From: an uncultured Verrucomicrobiota bacterium
Lineage (GTDB): Bacteria; Verrucomicrobiota; Kiritimatiellia; CAIVKH01
Assembly (NCBI GenBank): GCA_937996795.1
Contig: CALKUH010000036.1
Coordinates: 28,606 to 92,605 of the forward strand
Reading direction: 5' to 3'
Length of the DNA stretch: 64,000 bases
The notes under the pieces were generated by a model that saw only the letters and a program-made list of their open reading frames with translations, was not told the origin of the DNA and did not search any database. Shown piece after piece: positions 1 through 8,675 of this stretch; the stretch's first letter is position 1; every line of letters begins with the position of its first letter. Both the position numbers and the translations under genes were made by a program.

Positions 1-791
1 CCGCCGCTGAGCAGCACGCCGAGCGGCACGTCGCTGCGCAGACGCAGGCGCACGGCGTCGCGAAAGAGGTGGAGGAATTCTTCCGCGGCGTCGGGCCGCG
101 GGGCCACCTCGCCCGGATCGAACCGCCAGTAGCGCTGTGACCTTTCGCCGTCCGCGCGGATGCGCATCACATGGCCCGGGTGGAGCTGCCGGATGCCCGC
201 AAAAAACGTCGAATCGCCACAATCCGGATAGCCGCCGCGCAGGAATCCGTGCAGCGCGTCCCGATCGATGACGCGCTCCTCGGGAAAGCATTCCACGATC
301 GCCTTCGCCTCGGAGGCAAACGCAACGCGCGGCCCGCGGATGGATACATACAGCGGCTTGATGCCGAACCGGTCGCGCGAGAGCAGCAGCTCCCGCGTGT
401 CGGCGTGCCAGAACGCCATCGCCCACATCCCATTGAACCGCTCAAACGCCTCCACGCCCCAGCGGCGATAGGCCCACAGCGCGACCTCCGTATCGGATTC
501 GGAGTGGAAGACGCAGCCGAGCGCCTCCAATTCCGCGCGCAATTCCCGGTAATTGTGGACTTCGCCGTTGAACGAGAGCACGAGCGTCCCGTCGGGCGTG
601 GCCATCGGTTGATGGGCGCGTTCCGTGACGTCGATGATCTTGAGCCGCCGGTGCGCGAGGCCGAACGCGCCGTCCACCCATTCGCCAAACCCGTCCGGGC
701 CGCGATGGCGGATCATGTCGCCCATTGCGCGCAGGCGCGTCCGGTCCACGGGCGCTCCGTCGCGATTCCAGATGCCGGCGATTCCACACAT
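1..791 (-). CDS. asnB: Asparagine synthase (glutamine-hydrolysing), N-terminal part, cut by window edge
   Basis: Read on the minus strand from the ATG at 791 this begins MCGIAGIW, the exposed N-terminal Cys2 nucleophile of class II glutamine amidotransferases. It continues with the diagnostic RHRGPDG, FNGEVHNYREL and SDTEV motifs of the glutaminase domain and ends at the window edge in LGVLLSGG, the start of the PP-loop synthetase domain. Only about 263 residues of a normal 550-650 are present; the rest lies left of base 1. Members of this family next to glycosyltransferases usually act in surface-glycan or exopolysaccharide loci rather than in asparagine supply, so amidation of a sugar or peptide is possible (inference). 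It is divergent from the P-loop gene at 873, with an 81-bp spacer. Confidence 0.93.
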   Translation of the reverse strand, partial: MCGIAGIWNRDGAPVDRTRLRAMGDMIRHRGPDGFGEWVDGAFGLAHRRLKIIDVTERAHQPMATPDGTLVLSFNGEVHNYRELRAELEALGCVFHSESDTEVALWAYRRWGVEAFERFNGMWAMAFWHADTRELLLSRDRFGIKPLYVSIRGPRVAFASEAKAIVECFPEERVIDRDALHGFLRGGYPDCGDSTFFAGIRQLHPGHVMRIRADGERSQRYWRFDPGEVAPRPDAAEEFLHLFRDAVRLRLRSDVPLGVLLSG

Positions 792-802
792 CGTATCAGT
801 CC

Positions 803-830
803 TTGCGGTTGGCGGGTGAGGTCGTAGGAT
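803..830 (+). promoter_or_regulatory. Possible sigma-70 promoter in the divergent spacer
   Basis: TTGCGG (803-808) and TAGGAT (825-830) are 16 bp apart in the 81-bp spacer between the asparagine synthase gene and the plus-strand gene at 873. A 6-bp inverted repeat, CTTTGG (837-842) and CCAAAG (851-856), follows where transcription would start and could be an operator. Judged by eye only. Confidence 0.3.
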
Positions 831-872
831 ACCGGGCTTTGGGGGCAATGCCAAAGGGCAATACGGACACGT

Positions 873-2087
873 GTGATCAAGCGCATCGACAACCGCTCCG
901 GCGCCGTGAGGGCCGGCAGCATTCTCCGCCATCTGCTCGACGAAGTGTCCGCACCGGAGCTCCGCTACGATCCGGAGCGGCCGATTGCATCGAACGAGTT
1001 GCTGCTGGGGGAGGTCATCTCGGTCCCGGGCTGTCGCTACGATGCGGATCTGTTCATCGGCATGGAGCGCATCGAGCGCACGGCGCGTGGCATCCAACTC
1101 ACCGTGGAGGAGGCTCGTGAGGGGCTCATCGCGATCGCGGCGGGCAGCCGTTACGCGCCGCGCGTGTTGCTGGGCGGCATGCGGCATCCGTTGACGGGGC
1201 GGCAGGGCCCGGCGCTGCGCGGGGGCGACCTGACCTCCGACTTGATCTCGATGAATGTGGCCGGCCCGGTCCACCGGCTGGCCGTGCCGCACGAGCGGCC
1301 CGTCATCCGCGTGCTCGGCGCGTGGGTGGATGCCGGCGGACAGACGCACCGCTTGCCCCGGCGGCGGCCGCTGCCGGATGCCATCGCGGTCCCCGCGCCC
1401 GCGGGCGTGCTGGTGTGCGGGGCGGGCATGGAGACGGGGAAAACCACCTTTTGCATGGGTGTGATGGCCGCCGCGCGAGAACACGGTGTGCGCTGCGGGT
1501 ACGAGAAGAAAACCGGCACCTCGTCCGCGCGCGACGTGTTGCGCGTGGTGTCCGGGAACTACGGCGTGTTGAGCGCGCCGGGCTGCCGCGTGGAACTGGA
1601 GTACGACGCGCTCGACGGGTTCGACTATGTCGACGGCGCCGGCGTGGCGAGCGATGTGTCGATGGACCCGGATGCGTTTGCCGACCTGTCGCTGCGCGCG
1701 GCCTCGCCGTGGTGGCAGCGGCGTCCGCTGGACCTGGCGGTGGTGGAACTGGCGGACAATTTTTCGCATCTCAGCAACCTCGCGTTGCTCGCGCGTCCGG
1801 AATTCCGCCGCGCGTTCCAGCACCTGGTCTATGTCGCGCCGCCATCCTTCGATGCCGTGGACCATTGGCAGCGGTATGTGCGCGACGTGTTGGGCTGGCG
1901 CGACGTCGCGCTCTGGCTGGCCGGACCTCTGGCGACCGACGAAAAATGGGCCTGCCTGCGCGAGGAATGTTCCGAGCGCCTGCGCATCCAGTGTCTTCCC
2001 GTCGCACACGACACCGGACGCCCGCCGGTGCTGGCCCCCGAGCATTTTCACCGCCTGTTCGCGCGGGAACCCGTCCCGGTATGTTGA
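873..2087 (+). CDS. P-loop NTPase-like protein of unknown function
   Basis: This 404-residue protein has a Walker A-like loop, GAGMETGKT, at about residues 183-191. An N-terminal domain of about 170 residues precedes it, and YEKKTGTSSARDV and DYVDGAGVASDVSMDP segments follow. The layout (unrelated N-domain, late P-loop, then a GA-rich segment) loosely resembles DUF1611-type NTPases, but I cannot assign it to a family firmly. The start is a GTG, with a second in-frame-shifted GTG two bases upstream, so the N-terminus is uncertain by a few codons. Its stop overlaps the next gene by 7 bp, so it is probably translated together with the PaaK-like enzyme and shares its glycan-locus role. No signal peptide or membrane segment is visible. 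Confidence 0.75.
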   Translation: MIKRIDNRSGAVRAGSILRHLLDEVSAPELRYDPERPIASNELLLGEVISVPGCRYDADLFIGMERIERTARGIQLTVEEAREGLIAIAAGSRYAPRVLLGGMRHPLTGRQGPALRGGDLTSDLISMNVAGPVHRLAVPHERPVIRVLGAWVDAGGQTHRLPRRRPLPDAIAVPAPAGVLVCGAGMETGKTTFCMGVMAAAREHGVRCGYEKKTGTSSARDVLRVVSGNYGVLSAPGCRVELEYDALDGFDYVDGAGVASDVSMDPDAFADLSLRAASPWWQRRPLDLAVVELADNFSHLSNLALLARPEFRRAFQHLVYVAPPSFDAVDHWQRYVRDVLGWRDVALWLAGPLATDEKWACLREECSERLRIQCLPVAHDTGRPPVLAPEHFHRLFAREPVPVC

Positions 2088-3334
2088 CGCTTTGCACGTC
2101 CATGGCCGTCCTGCACCGCTTCGCCCGCGCGACGCCGGACGCGCTTGCCGCCTGGCAGGCCCCGCGCCTGATCGCGTTGATGCAGCGCGCCGCGGCGCAG
2201 GTGCCATTCTACTCCGCGCTGTGGACGGAGCGCGGGCAGGATCCCCATGCGGTGCGCGGCATGGAGCAGTGGGCGCAGGTGCCTGTGGTTTCTCATGTGG
2301 CCTATCGGCGGGCGTCCGTTGAGTCGCGCTGCTTTCCCGGCGCGCGGCTGGAGGGATGTGAACGGCGCAAAACCAGCGGGTCCAGCGGCATCCCGCTCGA
2401 GGTGTACACGAGTCGGTCCGATCTCATTGTTCGCAAAACCATCTGGTGGCGCGCGCGCTGGGCGGCGGGTCTGCGTCCCGGCTGGCGGCAATGGACCGTC
2501 GGTGGCTTTCACGCGAAGCGGATCACCCCGTGGGCGCGGCACTGGCATTGGTACGCGCCGCTGGAGGCGGCCTTCGCGCAGATGATGCGCGGCAAGGCGC
2601 CCGATGTGTTGCACGGTTATCCCTCGGCGCTTCTCGTGTTGATGGAGCAATTGCGGGAGGCGGGTGCTCCACCGCCTCGTTTGAAGGCGGTTACGACCGG
2701 CGGTGAGACGCTGGAACCCGCCCTGCGCGCCGCGCTATCCGCGTTCTTTTCCGCGCCCGTGCACGATTTCTATGGCTGCCACGAAGCGGGCGTGATTGCC
2801 GCACCCTGCGCCGCCGGGCCGGGCTTCCATGTGGCCAGTCCGTATCATTTCGTTGAACTTCTGCGCGATGGGCGTCCGGCGCAACCGGGTGAGACGGGCG
2901 AACTCGTGCTCACCAGCTTGCTGGCGCAACCCATGCCCTACGTGCGGTATGAAGTGGGCGACCTCGCCGTGGCCGGGACGCCGAATTGCCCGTGCGGGAG
3001 TCCCCACCTGAAGATTGAGTCGATCGCGGGCCGCTCTGCGGATGTGCTCACGGGGCCGACGGGGAAAACCATCAGCGCGATGTTCGTCAACAAACCGTAT
3101 TTCGACCGCCGCGACATTCTTCAATACCGGGTGACACAAACGGCCCGCGATGCCGTCGTGGTGGAACTTCTTGCGCATGCCGACCTGGATGCAAAATTGA
3201 TCGCGGACATTCGTGCGTTCTATTCGCGCGAACTCGAAATCGCCAGCGTGGAAATCCGGCGCGTGGCGTCGCTTGAGCCGCTGGCCGGCGGCAAACACAA
3301 ACGGTTTGTCGCGCTGAAGGGGGCGACGTCGTGA
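2081..3334 (+). CDS. PaaK/CapK-like AMP-forming adenylation enzyme
   Basis: The 417-residue protein matches the phenylacetate-CoA ligase/CapK branch of the ANL superfamily. It has a KTSGSSGIPLE nucleotide loop (about residues 98-107), a VTTGGETL segment, DFYGCHEAG (adenylate-binding region), a late R-Y-E-V-G-D segment and a C-terminal lid ending near GGKHKRF. A CPCG knuckle near residue 305 is typical of PaaK-type enzymes in capsule loci. Relatives activate a carboxylic acid as an acyl-AMP or acyl-CoA; here an acyl or amino-acid substituent for a glycan is a reasonable guess. ATG 2081 overlaps the previous stop; a second in-frame ATG at 2102 is possible. The open frame extends far upstream, but that part lies inside the P-loop gene. 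Confidence 0.85.
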   Translation: MLTLCTSMAVLHRFARATPDALAAWQAPRLIALMQRAAAQVPFYSALWTERGQDPHAVRGMEQWAQVPVVSHVAYRRASVESRCFPGARLEGCERRKTSGSSGIPLEVYTSRSDLIVRKTIWWRARWAAGLRPGWRQWTVGGFHAKRITPWARHWHWYAPLEAAFAQMMRGKAPDVLHGYPSALLVLMEQLREAGAPPPRLKAVTTGGETLEPALRAALSAFFSAPVHDFYGCHEAGVIAAPCAAGPGFHVASPYHFVELLRDGRPAQPGETGELVLTSLLAQPMPYVRYEVGDLAVAGTPNCPCGSPHLKIESIAGRSADVLTGPTGKTISAMFVNKPYFDRRDILQYRVTQTARDAVVVELLAHADLDAKLIADIRAFYSRELEIASVEIRRVASLEPLAGGKHKRFVALKGATS

Positions 3335-4521
3335 ACGCGGGTCCGCGCATCCTGCTGCTGGCCGGGGATGTCCGCGGCAACATGGGCGACCGTGCCATCC
3401 GCGCGGCGTTGTGCGCGCTCCTGCAGAGGCGCCACCCCGACGCACGCCTGTTCATCCTGTCGAAAACGCCGGAGCGCGATGCGCGGGAGTTCGGGGCCAC
3501 CGTGCTGGGACGGACTCCGTGGGCGCTGGTGCGCCGGTTTCGCGAGGTGCGTCGCTGCCACCTCGCCATCTGGGGCGGCGGACAGTTGCTGCAGGACGAC
3601 TCCAGCCGCGTAAAGAATCCCTATTGGGCGCTCATCCTCGCATGGGTGCGGCGTGTGGCGGGCGTGCGCATTCTCGGCGCGAGCCTGGGCATCGGCCCGC
3701 TCGCCACGCGATGGGGCCGCTTCTGGGCACGCGCGGCCCTGCGCCAACTGGATCACCTGATCGCCCGTGATGAACGATCCGCGCAGCTTGCGCGCGACGT
3801 GTGCGGCGGACTTTCCTGCGAGGTCGCGCCGGATCTGGCCTGGTTCCTTCCGCCCCTTCGCATTCCGGATCGGACGCCCGGCGAGCGCCCGGTATTGCGC
3901 GTGGGCATCGCCGTGCGGCGCTGGTTCCATCTGGGCCGGCGCTGGCTTCCATATGCCTGGCGTCGTACGCAGGCGGGCGGACGGGAGAATGACCGTTTCG
4001 ACCAGTTCCTCCGCAACCTCGCCGCGGCGCTTGCCGTGGTGAGTCGCGCACATCCGCTCACGCTGCAGTTTTTCCCGATGGCCTCCGCCGCGTGGGAGTC
4101 GGACGCGGAATTGTCGGACCGCGTGGGGCGTCTCTCCGGCCTGCCCTATGAGGTGCTGCGCCTCGACGGCGATGCCGTCGATACCCGTGCGCGCCTGGCC
4201 GGGTGCGATCTGATGCTGAGCGTGCGCATGCACCCGGCGCTGCTGGCGTTGTCCCAAGCCGTGCCCACCGCGGCGTTCAACCATGTGGACAAGGTGCACG
4301 ATCTGTTTTGCGGTCTCGGAATGGAGGGGCAGTGCCTGCCGCTGGAATCCGCGTCGGCGCCCGATGCCACGCCCGCGATACGCGAGCTGGTGGAGCAAAC
4401 CATCGCCCGCCGCGAGGCGCTGCGCGACCAGTTGCGTGGCCAACTCCCCGACATTTGGCAGCAGGAAGTGATTTACACCGCCGCGCTGGCGCGCATCATG
4501 GAGCGCAAGGGGAGGGTATAG
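3331..4521 (+). CDS. Polysaccharide pyruvyl transferase family protein
   Basis: The 396-residue protein has the WcaK/CsaB family layout: an N-terminal GDVRGNMGDRAI loop, IWGGGQLLQDDSS, a GASLGIGPL segment, RDERS, then a second Rossmann half with SVRMHPALLA near residue 295, where the family keeps a conserved His. Family members add a pyruvyl ketal from phosphoenolpyruvate to sugars of cell-surface polymers, although many homologues in exopolysaccharide loci have unproven activity. The GTG start overlaps the preceding stop by 4 bp, so it is coupled to the PaaK-like gene. No membrane segment is seen, consistent with cytoplasmic modification of lipid-linked sugars. Confidence 0.85.
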   Translation: MNAGPRILLLAGDVRGNMGDRAIRAALCALLQRRHPDARLFILSKTPERDAREFGATVLGRTPWALVRRFREVRRCHLAIWGGGQLLQDDSSRVKNPYWALILAWVRRVAGVRILGASLGIGPLATRWGRFWARAALRQLDHLIARDERSAQLARDVCGGLSCEVAPDLAWFLPPLRIPDRTPGERPVLRVGIAVRRWFHLGRRWLPYAWRRTQAGGRENDRFDQFLRNLAAALAVVSRAHPLTLQFFPMASAAWESDAELSDRVGRLSGLPYEVLRLDGDAVDTRARLAGCDLMLSVRMHPALLALSQAVPTAAFNHVDKVHDLFCGLGMEGQCLPLESASAPDATPAIRELVEQTIARREALRDQLRGQLPDIWQQEVIYTAALARIMERKGRV

Positions 4522-4553
4522 CCGCGTCGGATCTGCGTCCGGCGCCGTCCGTC

Positions 4554-5483
4554 ATGAACACGTCGACCGTTCAATCGCCGAAAACAGCCATCATCATTCC
4601 GGCCTACAACGAAGCCCCGCACCTGCGCGAAATGATCGAGCGGGTCATCGCGCTCCGCGGCGGGCAGCCGTGGGAGATCATCGTGGTGGACGATGGATCG
4701 ACGGATCAGACGCCGGAGTTGTTGCGCGCCGTGGCCGACCGGGTGCGCGTCATCCGCCACAGCGGCAATTTTGGCTATGGCGCCTCGCTGAAAACAGGCA
4801 TTCACGCGACCCGGGCCCGCGATGTGATTTTTCTCGATGCGGACGGACAGCATGATCCGGCGTATCTCGCGCCGATGACGGAGCTGCTCGAACGCTATGA
4901 GTTCGTCATTGGCATGCGCCGCGCGCAGGAGGGCGTGCCGCTGATCCGACGCCCGGGCAAACTGGTCCTCAAACTCGTGGTGAGTTTCCTCGTGGGGCGC
5001 TGGATTGAGGACGTGAATTTTGGATTCCGGGGCGGACGTCGTTCGCTCTATCTGCGCATGCTCGACCTGCTGCCCGACGGGTTTTCCTTCTCGACGACTT
5101 CGCTGGTCTATGTGTTGAAGAGCCGCTTCACGGCGCATCTCTGGGAGCTGCCGAGCCAGGCGCGCAAGGGCGTGAGCATGGTGCGCATGTTCCGCGACGG
5201 GTTCAAAACCCTGCTGCTGGTGGTGCGCCTGATCATGCTGTTCGATCCGTTGCGCGCGTTCGGCGTCCCCGCGCTCGGGCTGATCGGGATCGGCCTGCTC
5301 TATCAGGTGTACATCCTCGTTTACAAGGGCCTTCACGTGGAAGGCGGCGCGATCCTTTCGATCCTTGCCGGCATCGTCCTGGTCCATTTTGCCCTGCTGG
5401 CCGACCAGCTCGCCGCGATGCGCAAGGAAATGAGTGCGCACGCGAGTCTGATTGAGGAACAGCTTTCGCGTCCGGATCAGTAA
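4554..5483 (+). CDS. Family 2 glycosyltransferase, DPM/DPG-synthase-like, with two C-terminal membrane helices
   Basis: This 309-residue protein begins after an N-terminal TVQSPKT tail with AIIIPAYNEA. It carries VVDDGSTD and FLDADGQHDP (the DxD nucleotide-sugar and metal site) of GT-A family 2 enzymes. The fold resembles dolichol/undecaprenyl-phosphate sugar transferases: two hydrophobic segments follow near the C-terminus (around ALGLIGIGLLYQVYILVY and ILSILAGIVLVHFALL), then a short charged tail. It may charge undecaprenyl phosphate with a sugar for the GT-C membrane enzymes of the locus (inference). ATG 4554 was chosen because sequence upstream loses GT2 similarity; it leaves a 32-bp gap from the previous stop. 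Confidence 0.9.
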   Translation: MNTSTVQSPKTAIIIPAYNEAPHLREMIERVIALRGGQPWEIIVVDDGSTDQTPELLRAVADRVRVIRHSGNFGYGASLKTGIHATRARDVIFLDADGQHDPAYLAPMTELLERYEFVIGMRRAQEGVPLIRRPGKLVLKLVVSFLVGRWIEDVNFGFRGGRRSLYLRMLDLLPDGFSFSTTSLVYVLKSRFTAHLWELPSQARKGVSMVRMFRDGFKTLLLVVRLIMLFDPLRAFGVPALGLIGIGLLYQVYILVYKGLHVEGGAILSILAGIVLVHFALLADQLAAMRKEMSAHASLIEEQLSRPDQ

Positions 5484-5501
5484 GTCGCCCGGGAACGCGG
5501 C

Positions 5502-6263
5502 ATGAACATTCTCCTTATCAATCAGGAGTTCCCGCCGATGGAGGGCGGGGCGGGGAATGCCGCCTATTTCCTGTCGCGTGAACTGGCCGCCCGCGGACAT
5601 CGCCTGCATGTCATCACCGCCTTGCAACCGCACGCGCCGCCGCCGGTGGCGGGGGTTCAGGTCACGCGCGTGCCCGTCGCGGGGTGGGAGGGCGGCGCAT
5701 TCCCGCTGCATGCGCTGCGCTCGTTCGCGTCCGCCGCATTTCACGCGGCGATGGAGGCGGAACCGCCCGGCGTGACGCTGGCGTTTTTCGGATGGCCCGG
5801 CGGCGGCGTGTCGCGGCGCTTGCGCGTCGCGCGGGGGATTCCGTACGTGGTCGCGTTGCGCGGTTCGGATGTGCCGGGCTTCCGCCTGCCGGTGTGGCAT
5901 CCCGTTTCATTGCTTGCGCGCCCGCTGGTGCGCGCCATCTGGCGGGACGCCGCGGCGGTGGTGGCGAACAGCGAAAGTCTCCGCGCGCTGGCGCGCCGGA
6001 CATGGGACGGTCGTGTGGAGGTGATTCCCAACGGCGTGGATGCGCGGACCTATGCGCCGGGCGCGGCCGGAGTGGATCGTCCGTTCACCGTGTTGACGGT
6101 TTCCCAACTGGTGCCGCGCAAACGGATCGACCTGCTGTTGGAGTCGTGGGCGCGTTTTCGCCGCGCCGTGCCCGGCGACGCCCGCCTGCGCGTGATCGGC
6201 CGCGGCCGCGAGGAAGCGGCTCTGCGCGCGCGCCCGCCGGCTCGGCATCGACGAAACCGTTGA
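5502..6263 (+). CDS. Family 4 glycosyltransferase, N-terminal piece of a frameshifted gene
   Basis: This 253-residue frame starts MNILLINQEFPPMEGGAGNA and has the GT-B layout: an N-terminal acceptor domain, VIPNGVDARTY, then VSQLVPRKRIDLLLESW at the start of the nucleotide-sugar domain. It runs out of family similarity at about residue 245 in RARPPARHRRNR. The missing half (LGIDETVEWRG onward) continues in the +1 frame from about 6232. The break lies in an alternating CG tract at 6225-6232; adding one CG dinucleotide would restore ALRARARRLGID. As it stands the donor-site half is lost, so this piece alone should be inactive. It may be a sequencing or assembly error rather than a true pseudogene. 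Confidence 0.85.
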   Translation: MNILLINQEFPPMEGGAGNAAYFLSRELAARGHRLHVITALQPHAPPPVAGVQVTRVPVAGWEGGAFPLHALRSFASAAFHAAMEAEPPGVTLAFFGWPGGGVSRRLRVARGIPYVVALRGSDVPGFRLPVWHPVSLLARPLVRAIWRDAAAVVANSESLRALARRTWDGRVEVIPNGVDARTYAPGAAGVDRPFTVLTVSQLVPRKRIDLLLESWARFRRAVPGDARLRVIGRGREEAALRARPPARHRRNR

Positions 6264-6276
6264 ATGGCGGGGCGCG

Positions 6277-6642
6277 GTGGACCGCGGCGACATGCCGGCT
6301 GAATACCGTGCGGCGGATGCCTTTGTCCTTCTCTCGCGACAGGAGGGGATGTCGAATGCGTTGCTGGAGGCGATGGCCTCCGGCCTGCCGTGCATCAGCA
6401 CGCCCGCCGGCGATGCGGATGCGCGGTTCGCCGATGGACGGTGCGGCGTGCGGGTCGAGCCCGACGCGGATGCCGTGTGCGCGGCGTTGCAGGCGCTGGC
6501 CACGGACGTTGCGCGCAGGCGGCGGCTGGGTGACGCCGCGCGCGCGTATGTCACGCAACACGCCTCGTGGTCTTCCGTCGCCGAGGCGTATGAATCGCTG
6601 CTCGCGCGCGTCGTTCAATCCGCGGGCGGCTGCCAGGTATAG
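6277..6642 (+). CDS. Family 4 glycosyltransferase, C-terminal piece of the same frameshifted gene
   Basis: This frame holds the second half of the GT4 donor-binding domain: MPAEYRAADAFVLLSRQEGMSNALLEAMASG contains the E-x7-E motif that holds the nucleotide sugar, followed by GLPCISTPAGD. Family similarity actually begins upstream of the GTG at 6277, in frame from about 6232 (RRLGIDETVEWRG), so the nominal start is an artefact of the frameshift. Read together, 5502-6642 would give a normal GT4 protein of about 380 residues. Its 3' end overlaps the end of the convergent membrane-protein gene by 28 bp. Confidence 0.75.
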   Translation: MDRGDMPAEYRAADAFVLLSRQEGMSNALLEAMASGLPCISTPAGDADARFADGRCGVRVEPDADAVCAALQALATDVARRRRLGDAARAYVTQHASWSSVAEAYESLLARVVQSAGGCQV

Positions 6643-8675
6643 ACGCGGAACTCGCGCGTGCGCGTGCGCGTTTCGTAGCCCTGCGCCTTCCGGTGGTGGA
6701 TAATTTCCCTGAACGAGAAAGGTGCGCCGCTCCAGTCGAGGGCGGCCTGCGGCGCGAGGGTGGGGAAAATCGCCGCGCCGTCGCCGGTGGACGTGACGAG
6801 GCGGATGCGATGACCCGCGCGCGTCAGCCGCATCAGTTCCTGATGAGCGGTTTCGCGCGCATGCGCCTCGTCCTTCTCCCATAGCGCCATTCCATTCAGC
6901 ACGTTGAAGGAATGGAGGCATGCCAGCGGTGTCGCCCACCAGTGGTGGTCCGCCACGACGATGTCGTCCGGTGCGAGCTGGCGCGCAACGGTCTCCAGGT
7001 GCGCCGAGACGCCGTTGTATTCGGTGTTGCGCCACGCGGCGGCGGAGCGCGGTCCCCATGCGAGCGCCAGCGCCGCGATGCCAAGCAGCGGGACGGCGCG
7101 ACGGAGAAGCGGGCGCGACAGCGCGGCGAACGATGCGATGGCGTGGCTCGCGAACAGCACGAGCAGCGGGAGCGTATACGGGAGGTGGCGGCGGGTGGCC
7201 CACGGATAAATCGAGGCAATCCGGCTCTCCACCAACAGGGCGCAGGCGGCGAGCGCGAGGAACAGGAACCAGGTGTTGAGCGATACGCCGTGTGGGTCGC
7301 GCGTGCGCCGCAGCATCAGCAACGCGCCGGCCCACGCGGCGAGCCACAACGATGGTTCGAGATAGGGCCACAGGCCGGTCCACGAAGCGCCCGCCTCGCC
7401 CAGCCGTGCGCGGAGGCCGGGCACATGGAGGGCGGAGAGCGCAAGCAGGAGAACCGGTGGCGCATAGGCGAGCCCGCGCACGACTCCGTGGCAACGGGCC
7501 CGCAGTCGCGGCGCGGCGGCGAGGGCATCCACGACGAGCGCGAGCACGGCGAACGCAAGGCCGAGGCCGAGAATAAATCCGCCGAGCCGTCCGAGTTTCA
7601 CGAGAGTCATCGCGCTCCAGACATGATCGGCGGCGACGCCCGCCGCGAGGGCCGACCATTGGAGCGCGCGTTCGCGCCAGACGGCCGCGCGATCCACGCG
7701 GCTCGCATCTTCGATGGCGGTCAACAGGAGCCAGAGCGGCGCGAACGCGGCGAAGTCGTAGCGGTTGAGCACGCCTGCCAGCAGCATCGCGCTGAACGCG
7801 GCATTCCAGCGCAGGCCCTCGCGGCGTCGGGTCCAAAACAACGCCGCGGCGAGCAGGAGAGCGAGGTGCAGCATCTCGGACGTCGGGGTGTGCAGGTGAT
7901 ATAGGAACAGGGGATGCAGCGCGAGCAACAGGACGGCGGCGGGCGCCCACCACCGGAGACGCGCCGGCGCCAGCAGGGCGGCGAGAAGCGCGAGGGCGAG
8001 CACGCCGGCGAACAGATTCACGCGCGTGGCCGCATGCAGGCCACCCCACTGTGCGGTGACGGCGATGAAGGATGGAAACAGGCGGAAAAAATAGATCGCG
8101 GGCGCGCGCGAGTCCGGGTCCATCGGAACGGCCGGGAACCATTCGCGGTAGTCGATGCGCCCGCGCGTGAAGGCGTTTACGCCCTCGGGGGAAAGTGCCT
8201 CATGAACCGGCGCCGCCGGCGGCGTGAAGCTGCCTTCGCGCGCGACGTGGATTCCCTGGTTGAGATAGACGCCGGGGTCCCATCCGCCGAGAATCCATTC
8301 CCCCTGTCGCGGCAGCAGCGCGATGGCGGCGAAGGCGAGGACGACGAGGAGCGAGCCCGGCGCCGCGCTTCGCACCGCATGGATGAGCGCTGGCCGTTTT
8401 CGAAGGCCCATCCCCACGCCGAGCGCGGAGAAGACGGCGAGCGAACCGGCCAGCGTCGCGGGGCGCAGGACGTCCAGTGCGCCAAGCACAAGCGCGCTCA
8501 GCAGGGTGATCCAAAGTCCGGTGGCCACAACCACGCCGAGCATGCGCGCGGCGTTCGCCTCGCGCGTGTGCGCCCAAAGCCACGCCCAAGCCAGGCCGGG
8601 TGACAGGAAGAGCGCCGCGAGGAGCATCGCATCCACCCAGGCGAAGGCCGGATTCATCTGGAGGTTGATGGGCAT
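6615..8675 (-). CDS. Large polytopic membrane protein, GT-C (GT39-like) type
   Basis: The 686-residue protein has many hydrophobic helices across its first 500 residues. A conserved-looking acidic loop, GGWDPGVYLNQGIHV, follows the first few helices, the place where GT39/PMT-like GT-C enzymes keep the catalytic Asp. The C-terminal 150 residues are soluble. Such enzymes sit in the inner membrane and transfer sugars from polyprenyl-phosphate donors on the periplasmic side. The acceptor is unknown. The ATG at 8675 overlaps the stop of the upstream minus-strand gene by one base (TGATG), so the two membrane proteins are translationally coupled. Some homologues are annotated only as hypothetical membrane proteins. 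Confidence 0.75.
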   Translation of the reverse strand: MPINLQMNPAFAWVDAMLLAALFLSPGLAWAWLWAHTREANAARMLGVVVATGLWITLLSALVLGALDVLRPATLAGSLAVFSALGVGMGLRKRPALIHAVRSAAPGSLLVVLAFAAIALLPRQGEWILGGWDPGVYLNQGIHVAREGSFTPPAAPVHEALSPEGVNAFTRGRIDYREWFPAVPMDPDSRAPAIYFFRLFPSFIAVTAQWGGLHAATRVNLFAGVLALALLAALLAPARLRWWAPAAVLLLALHPLFLYHLHTPTSEMLHLALLLAAALFWTRRREGLRWNAAFSAMLLAGVLNRYDFAAFAPLWLLLTAIEDASRVDRAAVWRERALQWSALAAGVAADHVWSAMTLVKLGRLGGFILGLGLAFAVLALVVDALAAAPRLRARCHGVVRGLAYAPPVLLLALSALHVPGLRARLGEAGASWTGLWPYLEPSLWLAAWAGALLMLRRTRDPHGVSLNTWFLFLALAACALLVESRIASIYPWATRRHLPYTLPLLVLFASHAIASFAALSRPLLRRAVPLLGIAALALAWGPRSAAAWRNTEYNGVSAHLETVARQLAPDDIVVADHHWWATPLACLHSFNVLNGMALWEKDEAHARETAHQELMRLTRAGHRIRLVTSTGDGAAIFPTLAPQAALDWSGAPFSFREIIHHRKAQGYETRTRTREFRVYTWQPPAD

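Noticed and set aside
1322..2080. Upstream extension of the PaaK-like frame into the P-loop gene
   Set aside because: The extension is Arg/Gly-rich and lies out of frame within a gene with its own P-loop; family similarity starts after 2081.
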